Assembly (NCBI GenBank): GCA_037893225.1
Contig: JAZGUH010000157.1
Span: forward strand, 1-64,000
Source of the DNA: Hippasteria phrygiana
Lineage: Eukaryota; Echinodermata; Asteroidea; Valvatida; Goniasteridae
DNA: 64,000 nt
Reading direction: 5' to 3'
Shown here: piece after piece, positions 1 to 9,814 of the stretch
Numbering within the stretch: position 1 is the first letter of the stretch
How the letters are laid out: the number at the start of each line of letters is the position of its first letter
The notes under the pieces: model-generated
Seen by the model: the letters and a program-made list of their open reading frames with translations, nothing else
Databases searched by the model: none
What the model was told of the DNA's origin: nothing
Translations under genes and position numbers: made by a program

Positions 1-1206
1 TGATATATCCATGCTGAGAGGTAGACAGGGATTTTTTACAGATCAAAAAGGGACCGGGGACACAATTTTCCTGCTGTTTAAAGTGGACATTTTACGGAAA
101 ATAGTACAAATAAATATGCTTCACAATTATTAAAGAAAAGTAGAAATAACATTCCATTTTTTCGAATTATGCTGCAACCCTAGGAGGGGTAATTTTTTTT
201 AGACACCCTGTATAAGATCTGAATGGCCCATTGGCTGTGAGAAGTGAAAAAACATTCGCTATATAACCACTTCTTGATCAATAGATTTGTTTTGAAAGAC
301 ATGCAATTTTATTTAAAATTTAAATTAAAAAATTGCTGTCATTAAAATTCAATTGCAAAAAATAAACTTAATGTACATTTTCTGTTACAAAACAACTCAT
401 GTACTTTTTAGTAACTCTATAGTATTTAATTCAACATCCAACAACGCAAGCGCCAATTACAGGATGTGTGATGAGGGCACCAGAAGCACCGGGGCAAACC
501 CTACTCTTTCACGACAGGTGCTCTGGGTTCTTTTACGTGCACTGATCCCATAGAGCACACGAGACCTCCGGCTTAACGTCCCATCCGAAGGACGTGACCT
601 TTTGAGATGAATAAGGGCATGTCGTGCCCCAGAACAATTAATGCACTATATTTCCAAGCCAGCAAGCTGAGGGAACTAATATTTTTCAGTGGGGGCACTG
701 GGGGAACTAACATCTTTCAGTGGAGGCACTATAATTTCCAATGAGGGCACACCCCGTTCATAGGCATAGCAAGGTCATTTATATTTGGGAGAGGTGGGGG
801 GGGGGGGGGGGGGGGGTAGACGTGGAAAAGGGCACTCGATATATCGGGCCCACAGGGGGCACTAACATTTTTTAGGGCACAGGGGGCACTAAACATTTTT
901 CAGTGGGGGCACAGGGGCCACTAACATTTTTCAGTAGGGGGCACAGGGGTCACTAAAATTCTTAGTAAGGGCACACTAGGGCCAGCAGCATGAAGGAAAT
1001 TATTTTAATGTTGCGTCGATTGTGTACCTACGGGCTCCGTTCCTTTAGCTTGCGACATTAAACACAGGTATGTCGTAGACACATGTAGAGGGCAGGGTTT
1101 TGATTTTTTGTGGGACGGAAATTTTGGGGTACCAAAAAAAAAAAGGGAAACACAAAAGAGGGGGGTTCCCTTTTCCCCCATATCGTGCTTCATATGTAGA
1201 CTTTTT
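1..1206. repeat. Intergenic; degenerate GGGGGCAC-type tandem repeat
   Basis: No gene is seen. From about 640 to 985 a unit of the form gggggcactaacatttttca recurs five or six times with spacing of roughly 30 to 60 bases, so it is a decayed tandem repeat. A run of about 30 G lies near 788-818. The segment 1150-1190 looks like a lone right end of the MITE family found complete at 4275-4473. Confidence 0.55.
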
Positions 1207-1323
1207 GAGATATGGCGGACACAATAGGAGGGCGATATTTGATTTGGGTAAACTTTTTGTATGGCACAAACGGTTTACCCAAATCAAATAGCGCCCTCTT
1301 TTAAGTTGTGTCCACCCTATCTC
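1207..1323. repeat. Foldback element, arms about 47-51 bp
   Basis: The left arm (1207-1253) begins gagatatggcggacacaa and ends gatttgggtaaac. The right arm (1272-1323) is its reverse complement with a few changes and a short indel. The loop is only about 18 bases. This looks like a non-autonomous palindromic element; I saw no clear target duplication. Confidence 0.6.
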
Positions 1324-1595
1324 CAAAACGTTAATTGGACATTTGCATACCCAAAAATCTTGGATATTATTGTTTTACGATGTGTTCTGAGTCTGGTGCT
1401 GCAGAATACTGTGAGCTTCCGTGACAGAGATACCTTTTTACCGTGTCCCCCTCCCCCCCCCCCCCAAAAAAAAACACAAACAAAAACCGAAAACACATAA
1501 ATATTTTTCCAATCTGGGGAATAAATATTGAACCAATTTGAAGAATATGTATCAGAAAGACCGAGTTCTCAGCTTTAAAACTAGTGCGAATTTAA

Positions 1596-2198
1596 AGGGA
1601 CACATTGCCTTCAAATGTCGTGAAATTTTGCTGTTTGGAAACTGTTCCTTATCTTTTATAAGAGCTGTTTATGCAAAAAAAACACGTATAATGTGTTGTA
1701 ATTAGTGAGTAGTGATTACAAAACAAAAAAATTGGCCGCTTACCCCTGACATCTGACCCGCGAAACATAGACTTATTTCCAGTACTAAATACCACCGTCT
1801 AAATAATGCGCAAAATACGCTGTAAGAGTCTTTAGGCTGGCGCCGCCGCAAGTGGCCTTGTGAACCTATCAGATGATCGCCTGGTACAATCTCTACCTCG
1901 CGACACATATCGCCAGTGCTGCGCGCCGTGCCACAGTACATCAAAATGGATCAACAGAACATACTTCAACCAGATGCGACTGGAAATACGACTGGTGAAC
2001 ACAGTCCGCCATTTTGTGGAGTCAAAAATTTGGTTCTACAAAATGGCGGACCGTTATTTGTCACGAAATTAAACAAAAAGCACGCAATTTGAAGGGATAT
2101 AGTTATGAATCTTTATATTCTACTTTTAAAAAAGCTTCCCAACCATCTATATTTCAGTTATATAGCCCAATTCGCAAAATCCAAAGCAATGTGCCCCT
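1596..2198. mobile_element. TTAA-flanked non-autonomous DNA transposon (MITE)
   Basis: TTAA is present on both sides (1592-1595 and 2199-2202). The inner ends are inverted repeats: agggacacattgcctt on the left and, in reverse complement, aggggcacattgcttt on the right. TTAA duplications are typical of piggyBac and Kolobok superfamilies. No transposase is visible in the 603 bp. A small internal hairpin (about 2005-2052) contains a palindromic gtccgccattttgt motif. Confidence 0.7.
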
Positions 2199-2239
2199 TT
2201 AATCTATATCTCAGTTCGGCTGAATCATGCTAGCTTTAA

Positions 2240-3798
2240 AGAGGAACTAAACCGGCAAATTTTTTTTTGACTTTTTGGACTTTTCCGACAGTTTAAATAC
2301 TCTTTTAACTTATGGAGATTAGTTTGCAGACGAGAGAAATTGTTTTATTAAAAAAAAAGGGTTGTTATTCTGAACCATTTATCCTGTTTCGCGAAAGCTC
2401 ATTATGTATGTTAAATGTATGTACGTTATCCCGTGACGTACACGTGTAGAGTCGGTTGATGCTACAGCCAAACACTATGCATGTACGTACGTGGAGTTGA
2501 TGCTGCTGAAGAGTTTTTGTCGACCTAACTCCTCCGTTTTCCCGTCTATTTTGTCTAATTTTGATATTATTTCAGTATGAGCATGGATCTGAGATAATCA
2601 TTATGCCTCGATCGTGTGTAGTTGGGGGTTGCACGAGGAACAGCGACAAAAACCCTGACCCAACCTTACTGCGATTCCCAGTGCTGAATGGAGCTCAAAG
2701 GCGACAGTGGGTCCGCTTTGTAGACAATACAATACCTGATTTTGGGCTGTCGAAATGGTCGAAAATATGTGCAGAACATTTCGCAAAAGACTGTATAGAT
2801 GATAGTGTTAGTATGAAAACTCAGCTGGGTTTGAAGGCACAATTCCGTTTGAAGGATGGAGCCATTCCAACTCTAAAAGCACCGAGCATTCCAATCGTGT
2901 CCCGGACTCACGCGCACCAGCGCGACGACGTTAACTGCGGTTGCCGTCTCGAGCAGCCAGAGAGCCCCGGTCGTCTCCCCCCTGTGTCCACGCTCGCTTG
3001 ACTCAACATTTTTTCACTCCGTATATTTTGTAGGATCCTACACTTCCTACAGTCCTACACCATTGAAATGTGCACAAAGTAAAAAGCAAAGACGGATACA
3101 GTGAACCAGTTTTGTGTAGGACTGTAGGAAGTCGTAGGTCCTGCAGATGATGCATGGTGAAAAAAGCTGCCCCATATCGTGCTGCATATGACCGCATGCG
3201 CTGCATGTGATTGAGTCTGGTACCTTATAACAGAAATTGTGTGTATAGTTCTGAGAAGGTGCGGGTCCTTATGAGGGCTGCATAATCAAAGTCGCCAGAC
3301 TAGAGTATAGCATCAGCTCACACACAACTCACCGCGCAGGTCCCAATAAAAGCCGACTGCAAACAAAGGAAAGTATGACTCATAACTAGCTTTTCAGCAA
3401 GAACAAGCCTACAACCCCAATTCTTAATGTGTCTCACAAAGATGTCAACACTTTAAAATATGTTTATCGTAGTGTTACTCCTGAATCATGAGCAAAAAGC
3501 ACAGCAAGTAATACTAGCCTTAGACAAAAAAATACGTACAGACTCTACGTAAAACATTGTCGTATAATACAGTGACGTCATATGTTTCTACACGTGTACG
3601 TCAATACTCGCGCGATACGGCACGCAGTTGACCTCGGCCTTTTCTGAATCGAGTCAAAGTGGCTCAGAAAGAAAAGGCTCAAAAACATTTTTTTTTATTT
3701 TTCAGAATCATGAAACTTGTTACATTAGTTTTGGGGAGGCATAAACGATCAGATAAGTCAAAAATGTCAACAACAAAATTTGGCGTTTTAGTTCCTCT
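2240..3798. mobile_element. Kolobok-like DNA transposon, internally shortened, with a THAP ORF
   Basis: TTAA duplications flank it (2236-2239 and 3799-3802). The terminal inverted repeats begin agaggaactaaa on both sides and stay similar for about 35 bp (ccggcaaattttt on the left, acgccaaattttg on the right). The element carries one THAP-domain ORF on the plus strand. Kolobok elements are known for TTAA target sites and a transposase with an N-terminal THAP domain. At 1559 bp there is no room for the catalytic part and none is seen, so I infer a deletion derivative. An internal hairpin at about 3034-3140 separates the ORF from the right end. Confidence 0.75.
2603..3001 (+). CDS. THAP-domain protein, probable truncated transposase
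   Basis: This 132-codon ORF begins at an ATG (MPRSCVVGGC). It shows the THAP zinc-binding pattern C5-x4-C10-x45-C56-x2-H59, with the expected conserved Trp at 36 and a GAIPTL segment near residue 95 that matches the family's AVPTIF box. THAP domains bind DNA through this C2CH module. The stretch after about residue 100 is basic and Pro-rich, looks unrelated to transposase, and ends at a stop at 2999-3001. It sits inside a TTAA-flanked element with matching terminal repeats, so I infer it is the DNA-binding remnant of a Kolobok transposase rather than a host THAP gene. A splice to a distant exon cannot be excluded. Confidence 0.75.
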   Translation: MPRSCVVGGCTRNSDKNPDPTLLRFPVLNGAQRRQWVRFVDNTIPDFGLSKWSKICAEHFAKDCIDDSVSMKTQLGLKAQFRLKDGAIPTLKAPSIPIVSRTHAHQRDDVNCGCRLEQPESPGRLPPVSTLA

Positions 3799-3802
3799 TT
3801 AA

Positions 3803-4274
3803 TATAATATATATATAAAGGGCTGGCCACGATAACGATGAAAACGAAAATGGTGAGAATGAACGTCACTGATTGGTGGAATCGTTGCGCGTGTAATACG
3901 CTCGCGTTCCAGCCACCAATAGATAGTCTGGTTCCCTGACCTGAAGATAATTCCCTGACGTCTAAATCTTAGGTTAGGTAGCAACCGCGGTTTAAAATAG
4001 ATCATGACGTGTGTGTTAGTCTGAGTGACGTCAGCGGCATCATTCAAATTTAATATTCTTGCAAAATCCAGTCGGCAAAATACTGCAAGAGTGTGGCATT
4101 GATTTTTTAGTTTTTATATATAATTGATCTGTAACGGTCCTGACAGACGAACATCAACATTAACATATGTTGCGAACATCAACATTAACAGCCGACATTT
4201 TCGGGAAATGTCAGAATTCTTACAGTTTTCGTCACGTGACATTGGCGGCTACCGGACCTAATAATTGATACCCT
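3803..4274. other. Intergenic, no feature recognised
   Basis: AT-rich sequence with a short (AT)n run at its start. I see no coding exon with splice sites and no inverted repeat that I can bound. Confidence 0.5.
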
Positions 4275-4473
4275 GCACGATGTGGGGGGGGGGGGGGGAG
4301 GAAACCCCCTCCCCCTTTTATTCCTATACCCTAAGCACACTCCAGATTATTGTTATCTAACACATCCCCCTAGATTTCTGAATAGAATTCCTGAGATTCT
4401 GGGAACACAATGACCAACAACGTACACAAAAGAGGGGGGGGGGGGGGGGGGGGTCCCTTCCCCCATATCGTGC
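4275..4473. mobile_element. MITE family A, copy 1
   Basis: It begins gcacgatgtgggg and ends ccccatatcgtgc, so the ends are inverted repeats. Both ends carry G or C runs next to aaccccct-type sequence. The interior motif ggaacacaatgacc is shared, in the same or opposite orientation, with copies at 15652-15827 and 63260-63420. It is non-coding and about 200 bp long. Confidence 0.65.
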
Positions 4474-4587
4474 TTCACATGGAATAATTCATCAGAAATA
4501 GTCAGAATATTTTGGTCTGGGAACCAGACTAACCAATAGAGAGCGTTTATACCCCTCCCCTCGGGCTACCCCAGGTCTTATGTGGGG

Positions 4588-4799
4588 GTTGGTCACATCT
4601 AAGCTCCAGGGTGGGGATTTTGGTCACTCATTTTGCCATTGTTTCCCCATTATCAGAAGTTAAAAACCAAGAGGTGGGGGTGCCCCACCCATTGATGTCG
4701 GGAATTGTCCCTAAAATTTTGCCCCAGGGGTGGGGATTTTGTCACTTCAAAAGTGACAATCCCCACATCTTGGGTGGGGGAGCAATTGATAGGCGCATA
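4588..4799. repeat. Dispersed repeat B, uninterrupted copy
   Basis: It begins gttggtcacat and ends agcaattgatagg. The same sequence is found at 21259-22098, where a 0.58-kb foldback has split it. Here the join reads gaggtgggggtgcccc followed directly by accc, which is the empty site. The interior includes a small hairpin, tttgtcacttcaaaagtgac. Non-coding. Confidence 0.7.
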
Positions 4800-4805
4800 T
4801 CGTGG

Positions 4806-5656
4806 CCAGTGTGACCGGCCCTAGTATGCATTACAGGCATGGGCAGTAGCATATTGTCACGGGCCGAGCAACTAAACGGTAGCGTGGGGTGGTGTTGCAG
4901 CCAAGTCCGAATGGACTAGGCACACCAACCCACAATTACTATATATAAAACACCGACACAGGCATCATTTCCAGGTGGCGCCTCCCAGAATTTTATTTGG
5001 TTGTTTTGTAAGGAGAATTAACTACAAGGAAAATTAAATGCAATATTAATTAAAGTAATATACAATCAAAGCGGAGCGGGTTCGCTGGAAGAACGAATTA
5101 TTTTACTTACAAGACCAGATGAGGAACGGTGAAAAGAAGGGCTGGATGTGCCAACAAAAATACTAAACGTAAACCTTCGTCGACGAAAACCAACAAAAAT
5201 GTGACCAACGCCCCTCTACCTGTACCGTCCTTATATAGTCAAGTTAAAATGTTGGGATACCTATGGAGATCCCTATGCAACAATACACAAGTAGAATACA
5301 AATGGAATTCCTGGCGCGACCCATACTCGGTCGCGCATTAAGGCTACTGCTTCAAACCATTAGCATATTAGCATATAACTATACACTCGGTATGTTAGAT
5401 ATTTTACCTTTTCTTCTTTAATAGCCTACACAAATTCGATTTAATTACAACATTGTGATTATAAGGGGGCTGACCACATAAATTCGTTTCAATATCAAGC
5501 TTTTTTGTGCCAGGGAGGCCGGCCAAACAACGTCTTAAAAACACTTTCTTTTGTTTTGTTATGACCCCTCAAATGGAAAAGTACAACCTCCCCCCCCCCC
5601 CCCCCCCCCCCACTCCCCCCCGATTTAATTGTGTCGTGAGAAACAAAAAAATGCTG
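4806..5656. other. Intergenic with a C homopolymer tract
   Basis: No gene seen. A run of about 22 C, extended by CCACTCCCCCC, lies near 5589-5619. Confidence 0.45.
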
Positions 5657-5743
5657 ATTCCCAAGAATTCCCAATGCAATTGCAAACACTGTACAAAATA
5701 ATGTGTACAGTGTTTGCCATTGCCTTGGGAATTCTTGGGAATT
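5657..5743. repeat. Short perfect-type hairpin
   Basis: The left arm attcccaagaattcccaatg continues through gcaaacactgtaca. The right arm returns tgtacagtgtttgc and cttgggaattcttgggaat. The loop is only a few bases (aaataatg). The arms are roughly 38 nt with few mismatches, and the fold could form in DNA or RNA. Confidence 0.65.
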
Positions 5744-5888
5744 TTACTGGATGAATCTTGGGAATTTCAAATTTGATGAGTGGTGTTAGGCGCCCTCTGT
5801 TGACAACAAACGATGTCAAACTCTGGAGTGGTGAAACTAGCTGTGGTCTTGGTAAGCGATATTTTCATAAAATTTAACCATTTCGAGT

Positions 5889-5937
5889 GAAATTTCAAGA
5901 AATTTCAAGAAATTTCAAGAAATTTCAAGAAATTTCA
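5889..5937. repeat. Tandem repeat, 10-bp unit
   Basis: The unit aaatttcaag is repeated about five times head to tail with no visible mismatch in the central copies. Non-coding. Confidence 0.8.
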
Positions 5938-6143
5938 CCTAACCTACAGGTACATGGCTATGTCAAGATAATGCATATGAAATGTTGGGAAAGAAAATTT
6001 CGTGGCAAGAGAGTTAGGGCTCCTGCAAACAATTGAAAATTTCTCCCACAGCAGTCTATATTTATAATAAAACAAAAAATTAATATTTAACCTTTTCGAC
6101 ATTCTCAAAGCATCATGGTTTCTGTATCAGTAAACTGGCATTA

Positions 6144-6267
6144 GGCTGCGTCCGAATCGCTTGTCTAGGGCTATTGTCTAGGTGTTCGTCCATTACAACT
6201 ATGCGTGACGTAGCCGTAGCGTAGCGTAGCTCAGCATGCTCAGTGGACGCCCATTTCGGACACGGCC
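6144..6267. mobile_element. MITE with GGCTGCGTCCGAA-type ends, copy 1
   Basis: The left end ggctgcgtccgaa and the right end ttcggacacggcc are inverted repeats. TTA flanks both sides (6141-6143 and 6268-6270), a 3-bp duplication of the kind made by PIF/Harbinger transposases. A second copy lies at 17998-18109. The interior contains cgtgacgtagccgtagc, shared by both copies. Non-coding. Confidence 0.65.
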
Positions 6268-6270
6268 TTA

Positions 6271-7877
6271 GCTAGCTTAGACATGTTAGACCATAATGTT
6301 CTAATTCCAGAAATTTGCATTCATCAGTAACTGGTACCCTGAGAGGGATTCCCCAATTATTTCCTTTATTTTTATTGCCATTTAAAATTGATTTTTCTTG
6401 TTATTATTTTCCTTATGCAAAGATATGTGAAAAGGCTCAACTCATGACAGATATTTAGCATACAAATAAAATCAATTAACATTTTAGACTGGTTTACAGT
6501 GCCATAGGTTTGTGTATAAATTACATGGTTTGTTTGGCCTCATCAAACCCACAATGCATTGAGAATGTCGAAAAGGTTTATTATTGTCCAATCACATCAA
6601 TTATAATTCCAAGTGGAACGCGCAAAATCTGAGACAAACAAAAAGTACCACACAAAATTCCCATAGGGTTGTCTAATTAGGGGCGTGGTTAACTCGTAAA
6701 CGTCGATTGGTCGATTATGTGTCTCTCTGTAAGGTTTGTGAAAACCTTATACACTTCATCTTTTTCTGGAAGTAATACAGTGCCAAGAAGAACATCTAGG
6801 CCTAATAAAACTTTCTTCCCCCATACTGCAAAGAAATTTCCCGACTAAATTCTCAAAATTAAAGGATGTGCCAAATGATTATACAGATTCTGAACACCGA
6901 TGGATGGGGTATTAAAGTAAAAAAAATCCAGGCTTGGCCACACAACCAAAGAGGGGTAAAGGCTGTGTACATCAATCAGCTGTGTATGCAGTCCAAATTT
7001 GTGGCTATTAAAACCCTAACAGCCCAAGGCTTTTTACTAGAATCCTTCCCTAACCACACAAACTCCAACACTGTGTAGTAAACCAATGGCACATTCTTTG
7101 TACTTAGACAAAATCAGGGCATCAAGTCCCATGCAAAGTGATGGTGCCAAGGCTCTACAGTACCCAATCACACAAAATTCAACACAAATGGGGTGTTTGA
7201 TTTTGGCAGGTTAGGGATGGTTAGGGTTAAACTAGGGCTGCTCATTTTCAAATAATTTAGTATTTGATTATTCGAAACTGGGTTTGACCAAATATTTGAA
7301 TATTCGATACTCGCTGATCAAGTGTTTCAGAAGTCAGCTGCAACTGCATGCTGCGCCGGTAAAAAATTGCGAGCAAAGCACGCAAGTGTTTTACGTGTGG
7401 CGCTTGACATTATGGACCGCCCGATCAACTTATTTTTTGCATGCACCTGTTGTATCGAGATCATTACGGGTACGCATAACATTCTGATGACAAGAGACCA
7501 AAATCCAGCCTGTGTTTTTGCAGTAATTATTTTATAAGTGTCAGGGGTTTTACGAACAGGAATAATAAACCTCCGTCTACAAAAAGTTACTGCATTTGAC
7601 ACTGCTAAGTGCCGTAACTTTTCTATTATTAAAATACCTGTACGTATATATATATATATATATATATACGCTATGTCCGGCGTAAAGGCGAAATCCCATA
7701 GACTTGTGCACAAACTTCTTTTTACTGTAACCTAACCCAAACTTTACCTATTTTGACCAAACAAGTTGAATCATTCTATTTAGACCCCAAAGAACAATAT
7801 AAAAACATTTGCGACAGTAAAATTCTCGCTAGAAAAGGTAGCTGTGACGTTAAGGCAATACGACTTTTTAACTTATA
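6271..7877. other. Intergenic; (TA)n microsatellite near 7646-7670
   Basis: No exon with convincing splice sites is seen. The only clear structure is a run of about 12 TA units near 7646-7670. Confidence 0.45.
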
Positions 7878-8116
7878 ATTCGTCAAACAATCCACAAGAA
7901 AAACTATCTGGGTTTATGACTTCTGACTAGCGCCCACCCGAACAAAGATACTGACAATTTAGGAGACCGCCAACATATAGCTCAGTTGGTAGAGCGCCAG
8001 TACGGTAACCCGGAGGTCGCAGGTTCAAATCCCGCTCCTGCCAGTTTCTTTGTTCACTTTGAAAATGAATTTAAATTTACCTAGTCAGTTTTCCTTGTGG
8101 ATTGTTTGACGAAACA
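7878..8116 (+). repeat. Palindromic cassette with tRNA-like core, copy 1
   Basis: The outer arms are inverted: attcgtcaaacaatccacaa near 7880 and ttgtggattgtttgacgaa near 8097-8115. Between them lies a tRNA-like module on the plus strand (about 7975-8043) with box A tagctcagttggtagagcg and box B ggttcaaatcc. The 5' half of the acceptor stem is degraded here, since catatag replaces the expected GGCNGGA. The same arms, linker and tRNA-like core recur at 17162-17756 and 29721-30118. Confidence 0.7.
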
Positions 8117-9431
8117 GATTATGTGTTATCTTTGTACATTTTTGAAATCACCGAGTATGTTTACGTTCCTTTCTTAAATTAAGATTATTTTCTGTTCATC
8201 AAACAGAACATAGACCTCTAGTTATGAGTTAAGTCTGTTCATGATGTGCTCCAGCCTTTTTTAACTTAGCTGCCATTCAAAGTTTTCCATGTTTTTAAAT
8301 TTAGATTTTTTTTTTTTAGGAAATGTGGGTGGGTGGGTCAAGGAAAATATTGAAAAATTGAAATTCACTTTTCAATAAAAAGAAAAGAAAGGAAACAAGA
8401 AAAGAAAGGCTCTTTTGACTTGTCGATGCCACTCCCGCGTGCGGGAGACCCACAGCTGCATCACGCCGTCACTGAACTGTAGATTTTATTTTAATTTTTT
8501 TTAATTGAATGGCAAATCATTATTTTAAGATAAGAAACTGGGGTGGTAGGTGGGTCAAACAAATTTTGGGGAAAACAAATTAAAATTTTGAATGGCCCCA
8601 TAGCGGATAATGTTGTTTTATTTAAACAGTGTTGGAGAAATGTTGGCTAGACATGGATTCTAGATGAGCTGTTTGATGTAGAATCAACTGCACTCAGAGG
8701 CCTGGTGTTTTAAACACTGACCAATCGAGGCTGTACTTTGTCACTGGCAGTAAAAAGTACACAGGATGGTATGCTTCCTGAGTACATTGCAGGGCCCTCT
8801 GCAGGCAAAGATGCGACCAGCAATGTGGATACCTGGAGTCAATCTTGTGCATAGCCACAGGGAAAAGTATGTACATTAGGCCCCAAAAAAAATAGTTCTG
8901 TTGCCCTCCGCGACTGACCTTAAAAGTCGGGTCGTTTGGTTGGTTTTTTTTGGGGGGGGGGGGGGGTTTGTTTGTTTGTTTGTTATGTTATATGTTCGTT
9001 TTTTAAAGGAATTTTCAAAATCTCACCCTTTCCCGCACAAAATGAACAAGTTTGATTAAAATCACTTTTTACTTACAGCTGCATGTACATGTACGACGGC
9101 ACAATTGTGCATTTCGCCATCTCACTTTTAAATAAGCTTACTTTTTGCCTCCTGATTCGGGTTACACAGTTACATATTGTTTTGATGTTTCCGTGGATGG
9201 TAAAAAAAGTTTTTTTTAATTTAACGACCAACCCTCCCTCCCAATTTTTCCCATTTAGGGCAACACAGGTTTTTTTTTTGGCCTTTAATAACTCTAACCC
9301 CATAGGCTTGTACACTAAATGAAATACCAAACCCATCAAACTCCAACAATCAACCATTGCACACACATGGGAATGTACTGAACCTGCCATAGTCCAACAG
9401 GCTGTGCAAAGGAAGGGTACTAGGTATGCCT
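8117..9431. other. Intergenic; G homopolymer at about 8950-8966
   Basis: No gene recognised. A GGGTGGGTGGG-like purine tract near 8325 and a G run near 8950-8966 followed by (GTTT)n are the only simple-sequence features. Upstream exons of the gene at 9815-14613 may lie here or further left; I could not identify them. Confidence 0.4.
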
Positions 9432-9545
9432 AGCCCTACATACAGGGCTGTATTCCTGTTTAACTTCTGTCTTTATACTGTCACCATTACAGTAAACAGA
9501 CGGAAGTTAAAAAAGGAACCATTTACAGCCCTATTTGTAGGGCTC
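9432..9545. repeat. Foldback element
   Basis: The left arm reads agccctacatacagggctgt and continues into ttcctgtttaacttc. The right arm returns gaagttaaaaaaggaacc and acagccctatttgtagggct. The loop is about 20-30 bases. A non-autonomous palindromic element is likely; the target duplication is unclear. Confidence 0.6.
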
Positions 9546-9814
9546 TAGGGTATGCCAAACTCCAACACCCCCTGTACTGTTTGATTTGGATGGACTTGGG
9601 ACATGAGGCCCTGTGCAATGTTTCAGATGTGTTGACTTACAGTAGTAAACTCATCAAAGTCCAACTACAATGTACATGTACATGTTTGTACACGCCCAGC
9701 TACAAGGATCTAAAAATAAGTTTAAAAAGGCCTCCTCCTTCATTTGTTGAAAATTGCAATTTTTTTTGGTTTTGCCTACAATTAATAACATGTTGTTGTC
9801 TGTTATACTTGTAG

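Noticed and set aside
470..610. GC-richer block with cgtgcactgatcccatagag
   Set aside because: It looks like a dispersed repeat I have seen in other marine animal sequence, but I cannot name it or bound it from this window.
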